Origin: Bathynomus jamesi
Taxonomy: Eukaryota > Arthropoda > Malacostraca > Isopoda > Cirolanidae
Assembly: GCA_023014485.1 (NCBI GenBank)
Contig: JAJOZX010012283.1
Location: forward strand, 1 to 64,000
Direction of reading: 5' to 3'
DNA: 64,000 bases
The position numbers were made by a program, and so were the translations under genes. The notes below the pieces were generated by a model, which had not been told where the DNA came from, ran no database searches, and saw only the letters and a list, made by a program, of their open reading frames with translations. Positions 32,130-41,115 of the stretch are shown here, one piece after another (positions within the stretch are counted from its first letter, which is position 1; each line of letters opens with the position of its first letter).

Positions 32130-33404
32130 TCAGGTCATCCCATAAGTAATGTCGTTTTTTACGATAGATTAAGTTTAAACTAGTCCTACTCGGTTTAAGC
32201 ATAAATTTTCCGAAGGTTAATTCTAAGAGGAGATCTATCGTGTTTCGCTACATACTTTACAGACCTTAACCAGTGAAGACGTGTGTTTTGCTTTATGTGA
32301 ACCCCACATAAACATGGCGGTATCAGAAGAGCATATCAGGCATATAATGCTTTACGAGTTCAAAAAAGGGAAGTGTGCTACTGAAGCAACGCGAAACATT
32401 CAGAACGTCTATGGCAACGACATTCTGCATGTGAGAAAATGTCAAAGATCGTTTCAAAAGTTTAGGAATGGTGACTGCTGTTTGACAGATACAGCACGCT
32501 CTGGACGCCCTGCTGAGTTTGATGATGACCTGCTGTTAGCCGCACTTGAAGAAGACTGTTCAACAACTGTCGAAGAATTGGCCCAGAAACTCAATTCATC
32601 CCCGTCCACCATCCATCGACACTTGCAACAACTCGGGAAAGTGCCTAAGTTAGGAAAATGGGTGCCACATGAATTGTCGGTCGACAATCTGAGGGTGCGG
32701 GTAAACATTAGCACAGCTCTTCATTCCCGTGAACTCCAAGATCCGTTTTCGCACCGTTTAGTGACTGGTGATGAAAAGTGAATACTGTACCAGAATGTTA
32801 AGCGCCGTCGACAGTGAGTTTGTGCCGAGGAACCAGCGATACCACAGCCAAAACCAAATCTTCACCCTCGGAAGGTGTTGCTTAGTGTTTGGTGGGATAA
32901 AGGTGGTGTAATACACTTTGAAACCTTACCACACAACCAAACAATCACTGCTCAAGTCTACTGTCAACAACTGGATCGATTGAACACTGCACTAAAAGAA
33001 AAGAGACCTTCTTTGGTTAATCGGAAAGGAATCGTGTTCCACCACGACAACGCACGTCCTCATACCGCTCGGATCACTTCTGCAAAAATTGAGGAGCTTG
33101 GGTGGGAAAAACTTCCACATCCTCCAGACCTTGCGCCTTCAGATTATCATCTCTTCAGGAGTCTGCAAAACTATCTTGACGAGAAACAGTATACTTCTTT
33201 AGATGACCTGCACACCAGTCTTTGTACGTTTTTTGCCTCAAAACCACCTGAATTTTATAAACATGGCATTGAAAAGCTTGTAGGACGTTGGCAGTGTCAT
33301 TGATTCCGATGGAAAATATATACTAGATTAAAAAGTTTCAGTCGAGTTTTTTTTCCTTCAAATTCCGATCTAAAAAAACGACATCACTCATGAGATGACC
33401 TGAT
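32130..33404 (+). mobile_element. mariner element in RhoGAP intron 3
   Basis: About 1.28 kb, the canonical mariner size. The left end TCAGGTCATCCCATAAGTAA and the right end are inverted partners (TCAGGTCATCTCATGAGTGA), with TA at or one base from each junction. The inner CGACAT/ATGTCG portions also match. It is inserted antisense to the RhoGAP gene. Confidence 0.9.
32314..33303 (+). pseudogene. mariner transposase with two TGG-to-TGA nonsense codons
   Basis: From the ATG at 32314 (MAVSEEHIRHIMLYEFKKGK) to the TGA at 33303 one frame stays open apart from two stops. One is at 32779, directly after VTGDEK, where mariners have tryptophan; the other is at about 32815, after KRRRQ. Both stops are TGA at expected tryptophan positions. 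Landmarks: helix-turn-helix with EELAQKLNSSPSTIHRHLQQ, GKWVPHELS, first aspartate in TGDEK, second in FHHDNARPHTA, third in PPDLAPSDYHLF, i.e. the DD34D triad. About 329 residues, close to family length. Recent death by point mutation is likely. Confidence 0.92.
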
Positions 33405-33480
33405 TATGATTATTATTATTATTATTACAAATCGCTGGCAAAATTTCCATTTCATATATATATAGTATAGTGGAACTTAC

Positions 33481-33632
33481 CGGCGGACAATATTCCAGAC
33501 AAACCCCGATTGAAGCCCCCTCCGGTAAGGGAGCTGAAGGTGGGGTGAGAGAGGCTGTTCCTTGCATCTTCCTCAAGTGCCGTCCAAGCCTTCCCTTCCA
33601 AGTTTTGGATTTGGGTGAAGAACCAATTTCGC
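33481..33632 (-). CDS. RhoGAP19D: ARHGAP21/23-type RhoGAP, exon 3 (entry to GAP domain)
   Basis: Acceptor TCTTCCTTTTAAG at 33632, donor CCGCCG|GTAAGT at 33481. It encodes GEIGSSPKSKTWKGRLGRHL, then RKMQGTASLTPPSAPLPEGA and SIGVCLEYCPP. The KSKTWKGR basic segment followed by GA-x-IGV-x-LE-x-CPP is a hallmark of ARHGAP21/23 (GTFGVRLDDCPP in vertebrates) and distinguishes it from other RhoGAP families. Confidence 0.93.
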
Positions 33633-33895
33633 CTTAAAAGGAAGAATCTTTAGATTACGAAGTAAAGTTTTTATAACGGTACAATTATTCACCGGGCTCG
33701 AAAAAATGTCCATTTATGCCTTTAAAATATCCAAATGAATTGTGAACTTGAGATTTCGTAGCCATTAAAAATTGTTGCATGGGATAATTGAGGAAACTAA
33801 CGAATACTTCAATACGACAAGACCATCTGCCAAAATATGAGGTCAAAACTTAAAAGGTTAATCACTTGAACGTTGATGTTTGTTTTTTACAGAAT

Positions 33896-34080
33896 TTAAT
33901 TTTTATTTCACAACGCCTCGTCCATATCACGGAGTGGACCTGCGGCTTAACGTGGAAACTAACTACGAATATGCGGAGGAAATCTTTTAGTCGCTGAAAC
34001 CTGGAGGTACAGAGACAAAATGACAGATTAACATATTAACATCCTGGCTTCGTAACCACTAGGCCACCTTGGCATATGGC
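33896..34080 (-). repeat. tRNA-like SINE fragment in RhoGAP intron 2
   Basis: The minus strand carries CCAAGGTGGCCTAGTGGTTA, an A-box-like block, followed about 60-90 bases later by sequence ending in GTCCACTCCGTGATATGG. The family cannot be named from one copy. Confidence 0.4.
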
Positions 34081-34097
34081 TTAGCATTGATGCGCAC

Positions 34098-34362
34098 CTG
34101 TTTTCCTGCCCTTTGCAGTCGTCGTCAATCCCGACGGAGATTTTGTCCTTAGGGGAGAAGTTATTTTCTTGACGTTCTTGGGAATCAACTGTGGGGAAAC
34201 ATTCCCCTCGGATATCGTATGCGCTTCAGCGGTGTATAAAGAACCAGACGCTGCGGAAGAAGTTGGAGTGGTCGCCATGGAAACTGGCGCTGTATCGATG
34301 TAAGGGCTCAGGCTGTCATTATCGGGTGTTGGGGTCATTGCTTTCAAATGAGGCTCAACATC
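34098..34362 (-). CDS. RhoGAP19D: ARHGAP21/23-type RhoGAP, exon 2 (PH-to-GAP linker)
   Basis: Acceptor TTTTTTCCTAG|GATGTTGAG at 34362, donor AAAACAG|GTGCGC at 34098. It encodes DVEPHLKAMTPTPDNDSLSP, TAPVSMATTPTSSAASGSLY, then PQLIPKNVKKITSPLRTKSP and TAKGRKTG. Low-complexity linker between the PH and GAP domains. Phase 0 in, one base out; both fit neighbouring exons. Confidence 0.88.
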
Positions 34363-34372
34363 CTAGGAAAAA

Positions 34373-34408
<36 letters not shown>

Positions 34409-34597
34409 CACTTTTCTCTGGCAGAGAGGAAATACCTTTGATAAAAATACGTTACGCAAAAGTTCGTTCAATACTCCACCGAATGAAAATGTCCGCCGGT
34501 AAACATAATGCGCACATCAAAATGCAACTCCGATTCCTTTTCAACATAGCGAAAAGAATATTCTTTCAAAATTAACAAGTTCCAAGAACACACTGTA

Positions 34598-34679
34598 CAG
34601 GGTGTCCCATAAGTCCCTTTACCCCTGAACCTTTTCCTACTAGAATAGGTGAGAGTAAAGGGATTTATAGGATACTCTG
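34598..34679. mobile_element. 82-bp MITE in RhoGAP intron 1
   Basis: TA-flanked, with 25-bp inverted ends: CAGGGTGTCCCATAAGTCCC on the left and, inverted, CAGAGTATCCTATAAATCCC on the right. The CAGGGTGTCCCATAAGTC-type end is common among arthropod Tc1/mariner-derived MITEs. Confidence 0.78.
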
Positions 34680-34963
34680 TACATTTAATGTAAGAATGAA
34701 TACATTTTAAAGAATGCAACGAAAATTAATAAGTCATTCTTCATTTTTAATACCACAATTTAACCTCAAAATAATCTTTTATGGAATTTTTCTGCCAATA
34801 TAGCTTACGTGTTAAAATGAACGTGAATCCGTCCGTGACAAAGTGTGTACTTAGAAGATGACATTGGGACCAAATGTCCATTGAGATATAAGCGAAGTTA
34901 GGAGCGACTTCTCTGGATCCCTTATCGCTTGGGGAACTGTCACTATTTAGGACTAATACTTAC

Positions 34964-35149
34964 TTGAGATGCAGCAACGGTGATAGAATTGAGCCAGGCT
35001 GTCATGGCAGGCTCAGACTCAGCCTGCAGGAGGAACTGCGAGCCTGCAGGAGTACTCAGGCGAAACACGTGACGCCTCTTGGTGTAGTCGGAGGCCACGC
35101 CTGCATCTGCTCCTCTCAGGCTTACTTGATCTTCCGGAGAAAGAGGTGT
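34964..35149 (-). CDS. RhoGAP19D: ARHGAP21/23-type RhoGAP, exon 1 in window (C-terminal half of PH domain)
   Basis: Acceptor TTTTTTTTCCCCTTGCAG at 35149, donor TCTCAA|GTAAGT at 34964. It encodes TPLSPEDQVSLRGADAGVAS, DYTKRRHVFRLSTPAGSQFL and LQAESEPAMTAWLNSITVAA. The KRRHVFRL ... FLLQAE ... M-x-AW-(L/I) pattern is the last strands and C-terminal helix of a PH domain. The protein is a predicted Rho-family GTPase activator (ARHGAP21/23 act on Cdc42/RhoA at membranes and junctions). The preceding PH, PDZ and N-terminal exons were not found up to 64 kb, so the gene is cut by the window edge behind a very long, repeat-filled intron. The gene symbol is the Drosophila orthologue name and assumes orthology. 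Confidence 0.9.
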
Positions 35150-35494
35150 CTGCAAGGGGAAAAAAAATATTAATACAGGCTATATCTATGACGAATGTAC
35201 TATCGGTCACAAAAGTCGGGATACACTTACCGGTACCTTACCGGCCCAGTGTACCTATCCCGACTTTGGCAACACAGTAGATCATATTAATTTTGGCTAA
35301 AACGAAAACAAAAAAGTACACTGGCAGTATACCTGCAAGCCTTTAAGACGCGCGTTTCTGAATTTAAAATGATACAAAGTGATGACAGCTTCGGTATTAC
35401 ACAGAAGCTATTGAGCAAAGGAATGTAAATGAAGAAATAACGAAAACTCGCATCAGCAATAATTGTTTATCATTATTGTAAACAAATTGCAGAG

Positions 35495-36004
35495 AGCGAA
35501 AACGTTTTTTTTTTTTTTACTGAAATTAATTCATTTCCTAAAAATAGGGACCATTTGACAAAGAATTTGACAACTACAAATTCGTTGACGAATCAAAATC
35601 AATTCATCTGAATCGCTTGAATGGCCCGTAATTATAAAAAGTTAATAATACTGATAAAAGGTAATGAAAGCGCTTGTGTGGAGGTAAACTTTTCCAATAA
35701 GGGAACGCCTATAACAGCATTGAGTTTTTATCTCCGAAACTCTACACAGTTTCACCTCAAAAACCAGGAATCAGGAATTCAAAACCTAGCTTTCAGTGGA
35801 GTCTCCTACCTTCTGTGTTGTTGAGACAATAAACAATAACAGAAGGCAACCAAATTATAATAGTTTCTGATACTGAATCCGTATACAAATGATAGATCAA
35901 TATTTATTACTATTATAAGCAAATACGTCAATGCGAAAAATGTGCCTTTTCAGTATTTAACAATAAGCAGTGTTTAACTATTTCAATACGAAAACTAATC
36001 AAAA

Positions 36005-36067
<63 letters not shown>

Positions 36068-36592
36068 CGCTTTTGATTAGTTTTCGTATTGAAATAGTTA
36101 AACACTCCTTATTGTTAAATAAATACGGAAAAGGCACATTTTTCGCATTGACGTATTTACTTATAATAGTAATAAATATTGATCTATCATTTGTATACGG
36201 ATTCAGTATCAGAAACTATTATAATTTGGTTGCCTTCTGTTATTGTTTATTGTCTCAACAACACAGAAGGTAGGAGACTCCACTGAAAGCTAGGTTTTGA
36301 ATTCCTGATTCCTGGTTTTTGAGGTGAAACTGTGTAGTTTCGGAGATAAAAACTCAATGCTGTTATAGGCGTTCCCTTATTGGAAAAGTTTACCTCCACA
36401 CAAGCGCTTTCATTACCTCTTATCAGTATTATTAACTTTTTATAATTACGGGCCATTCAAGCGATTCAGATGAATTGATTTTGATTCGTCAACGAATTTA
36501 TAGTTGTCAAATTCTTTGTCAAATGGTCCCTATTTTTAGGAAATTAATTAATTTCAGTAAAAAAAAGAAAAAAGAAAAAAAAAGTTTTCGCT
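35495..36592. repeat. 1.1-kb near-perfect palindrome (foldback)
   Basis: The left arm 35495-36006 and right arm 36069-36592 are inverted copies that differ at only a small number of positions plus an A/T-tract length change at the outer end. The centre is an AT repeat of about 55 bp followed by GCGCGC. Mirrored short reading frames in both arms are by-products. Either a foldback transposon, a young inverted duplication, or an assembly hairpin artefact. Confidence 0.95.
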
Positions 36593-36784
36593 ACACCTCG
36601 TCATTCCCTGACGAGGTGTAGCTCTGAATACACGAAAGGCCTTGGAATCGTTTTTCTTTTTCCTTGTGGGTTTGCAGCATTCATTCATGCCACGTGTTTA
36701 ATTGCGATTATATAATCTCTCTTGCCTTCGGATTGAAACGGACTCGTTCAATTAAATAATCAAGTCCCCTCCATTAAGTTTACT

Positions 36785-37768
36785 TTGGAAGTGGAGCAAA
36801 ATAACTCAATCCCATCTTTGATGTGCGTGTACATAGGGAAAGCCCAGGTTTTAAGTTCAGTATGTATTGGGGAAAAAAATATTCGTCCTATGTACACTTT
36901 TATTCCGGACATGACCCCGACATTCTCTTCTATGTTTCTCCGTGTTCTTAGGATCGCCAACCCGGAATACATGGATGGTGAGTTTGAAAAAAAATCAACA
37001 ATATTGGAAGCGATTTGTTATCACCTGCTTTTTTTGGAATCTTGCCTTAAAACAAAACAAAACAAAAACGAACCTTCTATAGCGTGAATAATAACCCTAG
37101 CACTTTGTCGAAGAGTATTTTGGTACTCCCTTTTTTTTTCCCAGGCTTTTTAAACATTGCTATTGTACTTAAACTTTTGAACATTTATGTAGTATTTTCA
37201 TATGCCAATACTGTGAAAAATATCATAATAAAGAATAGTTCTACCAATAATTCAGACATTATCTATAAAATTGGTTGTAAGCAATATGACTCCTTTTACA
37301 TTGGACTGATGGGAAAAGATTTGAACACGTGTAAAACATCAATATTCCGTTAGAAAGGGACAATCGTTGAACGCCCTTTTTGTCCATTTGTCAGAGTTGT
37401 CCCATTGTACTGACTGGAATAATTCTTCAACTTTTTCACTCAAGCAACATTGTTAATCAACCTGCAAACAATTTCAACCTTAGCCAGGTTTTTTTTCGCT
37501 CGATCCTGTTATTTTAAATTCTTTCAGATCAGATTTAGATAAAAAGGGAAAGGCGCTAGAGCTCTGGTAGCTTTTCCACGTGAATTGTATATGATCCTCA
37601 TCCAATATTCTCTGCACCAAACGTATACATTTTTTCTCTCTTTATGAATTGTATATACTCTCTCGATCTTGTTATTAATTTCAGTATTCCTGAAAATGAC
37701 ATCAGACGAAAGCGTTTGAGCATTATTTCGTGTTTTAATTTTCCTTAATGTTTTTTCCATCATAGATA
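36785..37768 (+). pseudogene. Penelope-like retroelement fragment, copy 1
   Basis: From about 36930 the frame-broken translation resembles the C-terminal part of Penelope-like proteins: RVLRIANPEYMDGEFEKKST, SKSILVLPFFFPGF, LNIYVVFSYANTVKNIIIKN, then a GIY-YIG-type endonuclease start (DIIYKIGCKQYD, FYIGLMGKDLNT). Stops follow from 37350. Near 37690 a degraded copy of the conserved end motif is visible (CCTGAAAATGACATCAGACG). The Tc1 element at 37769 is inserted into its 3' end. Confidence 0.72.
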
Positions 37769-38733
37769 AGCACACCGGACAAAAAATTAGTCACCCCTAA
37801 TAGCACCAATAGTAGGAAGTTCAAGGTCACACAGAGGGCGCTGATGTAGCATTGGTAAGTGACAAGTAGCGGTGACGTAGCACACAGGATCAGATCTGTT
37901 TCGTGAGGTGGTGAAGAACAAAGTGTGTGTTGGATATAGTCTGCAAAATGGGTCGTGAGGCAGACGTTACTCAGTGGCAAAAAGGAGCCATCGTGTTTGG
38001 CAGAGCCCACGGACACAAAATGTCTGAAGTAGCCCAATTTGTTGGTGTGTCAACGCGTACTGTCCAGCGAGTTTACAAAGAGTGGTGTAGTTCGCAATCA
38101 ACTGACAATCGACGGCGTAACTGTGGCCGGAAAACAATTCTCGACAATAGGGGCCGCCGCCATGTTTCTCGTCTAGTAACTGCAAATCGTTTTCAAACCA
38201 GAGAACAATTGCTCCAAGAAACCAATGAGGTTCTCCAGCGACCAATTTCCGAACGGACATTGCGACGAGAACTGCATGCGATGGACATCTGGAGCAGGGT
38301 ACCACGGAAGAGGCCGCTGTTAACAGCAAGTCACAAATTGGCACGTTATAAATGGGCTCAGAGGCACAAAAACTGGACTGCGGCAGATTCGAAACGTGTA
38401 ATTTGGTCCGATGAGTCCCGTTTTTGTTTGTTCTCCAATGATGGGAGGCGACGAGTACATCGCAGGTCCAATGAAGCCTTTAATCCTGAATGCGTCGAAG
38501 GTGTTGTTCAGGCTGGAAACAGAAAGTGAAGCGCAGGAATAGACACCCACGGACTCTGGCGGAACTTCGGGACCGGCTGATGAACGAGTGGCAGCAAATC
38601 GATGTTCAGTACATGCACAACCTCGTAGAGTCTCTGCCTTGCCGGATTCGTGCGGTTATCAAGGCCAGAGGTGCCGTCACACGTTATTAGGTACATTCTG
38701 AGAGGGGTGACTAATTTTTTTGTCCGGTGTGCT
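37769..38733 (+). mobile_element. Tc1-like element, internally deleted
   Basis: Perfectly bounded: TA, then AGCACACCGGACAAAAAATT on the left and its inverted partner AGCACACCGGACAAAAAAAT on the right, then TA. 965 bp against roughly 1.3-1.6 kb for complete Tc1 elements. The deletion lies within the transposase, downstream of about 38510. Confidence 0.93.
37948..38690 (+). pseudogene. Tc1 transposase lacking part of the DDE core
   Basis: Begins MGREADVTQWQKGAIVFGRA, with a paired-like helix-turn-helix (VGVSTRTVQRVYKEW), second helix-turn-helix (ISERTLRRELHAM), and first catalytic aspartate in VIWSDESRFCLF. After NPECVEGVVQAG the frame breaks and jumps straight to the C-terminal end RRHPRTLAELRDRLMNEWQQ ... 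VIKARGAVTRY. The block with the second and third acidic residues is deleted. Confidence 0.88.
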
Positions 38734-38744
38734 TATAACGAAAA

Positions 38745-38825
38745 GAATGGTTCCCACCACTGTTCGAACTCGCCACCTTTTGAGTAGGTGAGGGCGATAG
38801 CCACTACACTACGACGGGATAAGTT
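38745..38825 (-). repeat. tRNA-like SINE fragment
   Basis: The minus strand reads CGTAGTGTAGTGGCTATCGC (A-box-like), CACCTACTCAAAAGGTGG and CGAGTTCGAACAGTGGTGGG (B-box-like), spaced as in a tRNA, but with no intact acceptor stem. Related fragments are at 52917, 58606 and 58683. Confidence 0.6.
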
Positions 38826-39122
38826 AACACAACATGCCACGAGGAAACTCAACGCTATTCGCGTCCAGACGAAATTTGTGTGTTAACCCTAGTGTTAAAG
38901 CATGTTATTCCTCAATTTAGTCTTCAGGCTCAAAAATTGCCCATTTTCATTGGACTGAAGATAACATAAAATACTCTTAAAATATTCGCTTTAAAATCTC
39001 CATTAATAATGGAATACTTATGAAAATCTAGGATTAAGAAAATTATTTCACGAAAGTAACACGTGAAAAATATTTATGATGAATAAAACCACGAAGGAAA
39101 GGAAACAGTGGTGCTCAAGCGC

Positions 39123-39144
39123 TTTCGTCTAATGACATCCTCAG
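39123..39144 (-). ncRNA. Hammerhead-ribozyme-like core, left end of Penelope-like element
   Basis: The minus strand reads CTGAGGATGTCATTAGACGA followed by AA, matching the CUGANGA ... GAAA hammerhead core with a GUC/GAC stem II and an ATTA loop. Penelope-like elements are known to carry hammerhead motifs at their ends. Stems I and III could not be established convincingly, so activity is uncertain. Confidence 0.4.
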
Positions 39145-39188
39145 GAACACTGAAGTAAATAAGGAATTCAAGACTATATTAGGTTACA

Positions 39189-39219
<31 letters not shown>

Positions 39220-39225
39220 TAAATT

Positions 39226-39905
39226 GTGGGAGGAGCATACAAATTTGTAAGGAAAACTACCAATTTTAGCACTTTGTCCGAATTCAACACAAGATCAAAT
39301 GGACTGTTTACAACCAATTTTATAGATAATGCTTTTTTAATGATATATAGGTCACAAAAGACAAAACGAACCTTCTATCGTGTGAATAATAACACTCGCA
39401 CTTCGTCAAAGAATATTTTAGTACTTCCATTTTTCCTGGGCTTTTTAGGCATTGCTAATGTACTTAAACTTTTGGATATTAATGTAGTATTTTCATATAA
39501 CAATATCGTGAAAAATAGAGTAAAAAATAGCCCTACCAATAATTCAGGCATTATCTATAAAATTGGTTGTAAACAATGTGATTTCTTTCACACTGGTCAG
39601 ACGGGAAAGGATTTGCACACGCGTGTAAAACAGCATCAATATTCCGTTAGAACGGGACAGTCGTCCAGTGCCCATTTTGTCCATTTGTCAGAGTTATCCC
39701 ATTGTATTGATTGGAATAATGCTTCAGTTTTGTTTCACTCTAGCAACATTGTTAATAGAAATATTCTTGAGTCTGCTATTATCCAACTTACAAATAACTT
39801 TAACATGAGAAAAGGTCTTTTTGAACTCGATCCCGTTGTTTTGAATTTGTTCAGAACAGATTTAGACAAGAAGGGAAGTGCTAAAACTTTGGTAATTTTC
39901 CCTTA
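39226..39905 (+). pseudogene. Penelope-like protein C-terminus with GIY-YIG endonuclease, copy 2
   Basis: An open stretch of more than 200 codons without internal stops. KTKRTFYRVNNNTRTSSKNI and LVLPFFLGFLGIAN, then DINVVFSYNNIVKNRVKN precede the GIY-YIG-like endonuclease: GIIYKIGCKQCDFF, HTGQTGKDLHTRVKQHQ, SSSAHFVHLSELSHCIDW, RNILESAIIQLTNN. The second tyrosine of GIY-YIG is replaced by histidine-threonine (HTGQTGK instead of YIGQTGR), which would probably weaken catalysis. The upstream reverse transcriptase is missing (5' truncation). Confidence 0.82.
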
Positions 39906-40120
39906 TAAATTTGTATGCTCCTCTTACAGTTTTTATTTTTCAATTTATTTTTATTTTATTATTTTTTTTACCTATATATCATTCAGGTATTATCTATAAA
40001 ATTGGTTGTAAACAACCCATTTGATCTTGTGTTGAATTCGGGCAAAGTTCTAAAATTGGTAGTTTTCCTTACAAATTTGTATGCTCCTCCCACAATTTTT
40101 ATTTCTATATTTATTATATA

Positions 40121-40549
40121 CAGGGTGTTTCAGGAGGAAAGGTCAATACTTCGGGAGGTGATAGTATCGGTCATTGTGGGAAAAAAAGTTCATATGAACA
40201 TGTGTCTAATTCTGAATGGTTACGGAGATAGAGCTGTTTGAATCTGATGCGCGCGCAGCACTTCCTCCCCCTCCCCTCCCCTATAACCTTGAACCATGTA
40301 AGCATGTAACAAATTTGTCATTTCTGTATCTGATACCATTCAAAATGCCAATGTTTAAACATTAAATGTTACAAACAGTAATTGGTTTCTCTTTCTTGAT
40401 TACTATTAACAATGTTTTTGTATTTGTATTCAAACAGCTCTATCTCCGTCACCATTCAGAATTAGACATGTTCATATGAACTTTTTTTTCTCACAATGAC
40501 TGATACTATCACCTCCCGAAGTATTGACCTTTCCTCCTGAAACACCCTG
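40121..40549. mobile_element. 429-bp MITE with 123-bp inverted repeats
   Basis: TA-flanked. The left arm 40121-40243 begins CAGGGTGTTTCAGGAGGAAA and the right arm 40428-40549 is its inverted copy with few differences. The centre (40244-40427) has no coding content but includes a C-rich tract. Long TIRs and TA duplication indicate a Tc1/mariner-type MITE. It sits within the right end of the Penelope-like element, so it arrived later. Confidence 0.92.
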
Positions 40550-40617
40550 TATATATATATACCTATTTTTTTTTGTAACCTATATATAGTCTTGAACTCT
40601 TTATTTACTTCATTGTT

Positions 40618-40643
40618 CCTGAGGATGTCATTAGACGAAAACG
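40618..40643 (+). ncRNA. Hammerhead-ribozyme-like core, right end of Penelope-like element
   Basis: CCTGAGGATGTCATTAGACG followed by AAAACG, the inverted counterpart of the motif at 39123-39144. CTGAGGA and GAAA match the fixed parts of the hammerhead core. Conservation in both ends, and a degraded version in copy 1 near 37690, supports function, but the remaining stems are not evident. Confidence 0.4.
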
Positions 40644-40701
40644 CTTGAGCACCACTCTGTGTTTCCTTTCCTTCGTGGTTTTATTCATCATCTAGGATTA
40701 A

Positions 40702-41115
40702 ATGTACATTACTCCATTACATGTTCGTTTCTCATGTCCAATTCAGGATTAAATGCACATTACTCTATTACTTGTTCAATTCTCGTGTCTATCAATAATA
40801 ATAATTTGATTAATGTATACAGTACTTCCACTATTAATTTGTTTGTCTATTAATCATTTAAACGTAACTTCTGTGCCATGTATTTTATCTCTAATTAATC
40901 TAAGAGCCCAGTAAAGTCAAAAGATTAAGGGCCAAATTATATAAAATAAATTGTCCGACTATTGCAGCAAATTTTAATATTTTTTAGAAATAATTTTATA
41001 AACGTAAATAAAAAATCTTTTCACCGACTTTAATGACTTCACAATTCATTGTCTAATTTTCAACTATTAATTCGTTCATGTACTTGAAATTAGTTGAGTT
41101 CTTATTCATGACTTA
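40702..41115 (+). repeat. AT-rich dispersed repeat R1, copy 1 (split)
   Basis: Contains the phrases AGGATTAAATGCACATTACT, ATTCTCGTGTCTA, GAGCCCAGTAAAG and TTCTTATTCATGA, which recur at 46464-46640 and 52260-52760. The Penelope-like element (39039-40689) and the Academ-like element (41116-46460) are both inserted into this repeat. No coding capacity; nature unknown. Confidence 0.65.

Larger units (their letters stand above)
39039..40689 (+). mobile_element. Penelope-like element with inverted ends and 12-bp target duplication
   Basis: ATCTAGGATTAA at 39027-39038 and 40690-40701 flanks the insertion. The ends are inverted copies of each other: 39078-39190 (CCACGAAGGAAAGGAAAC ... CTAATGACATCCTCAGGAAC ... 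AGACTATATTAGGTTAC) is mirrored at 40570-40692, and 39220-39335 is mirrored at 40000-40105. A MITE (40121-40549) interrupts the right end. Only the C-terminal part of the Penelope protein remains. Confidence 0.82.

Noticed and set aside
35621..36456. Matching 60-70 residue frames (MARNYKKLIILI...) in both directions
   Set aside because: They are mirror images produced by the palindrome, have no motif and end at the arm's features; not treated as genes.
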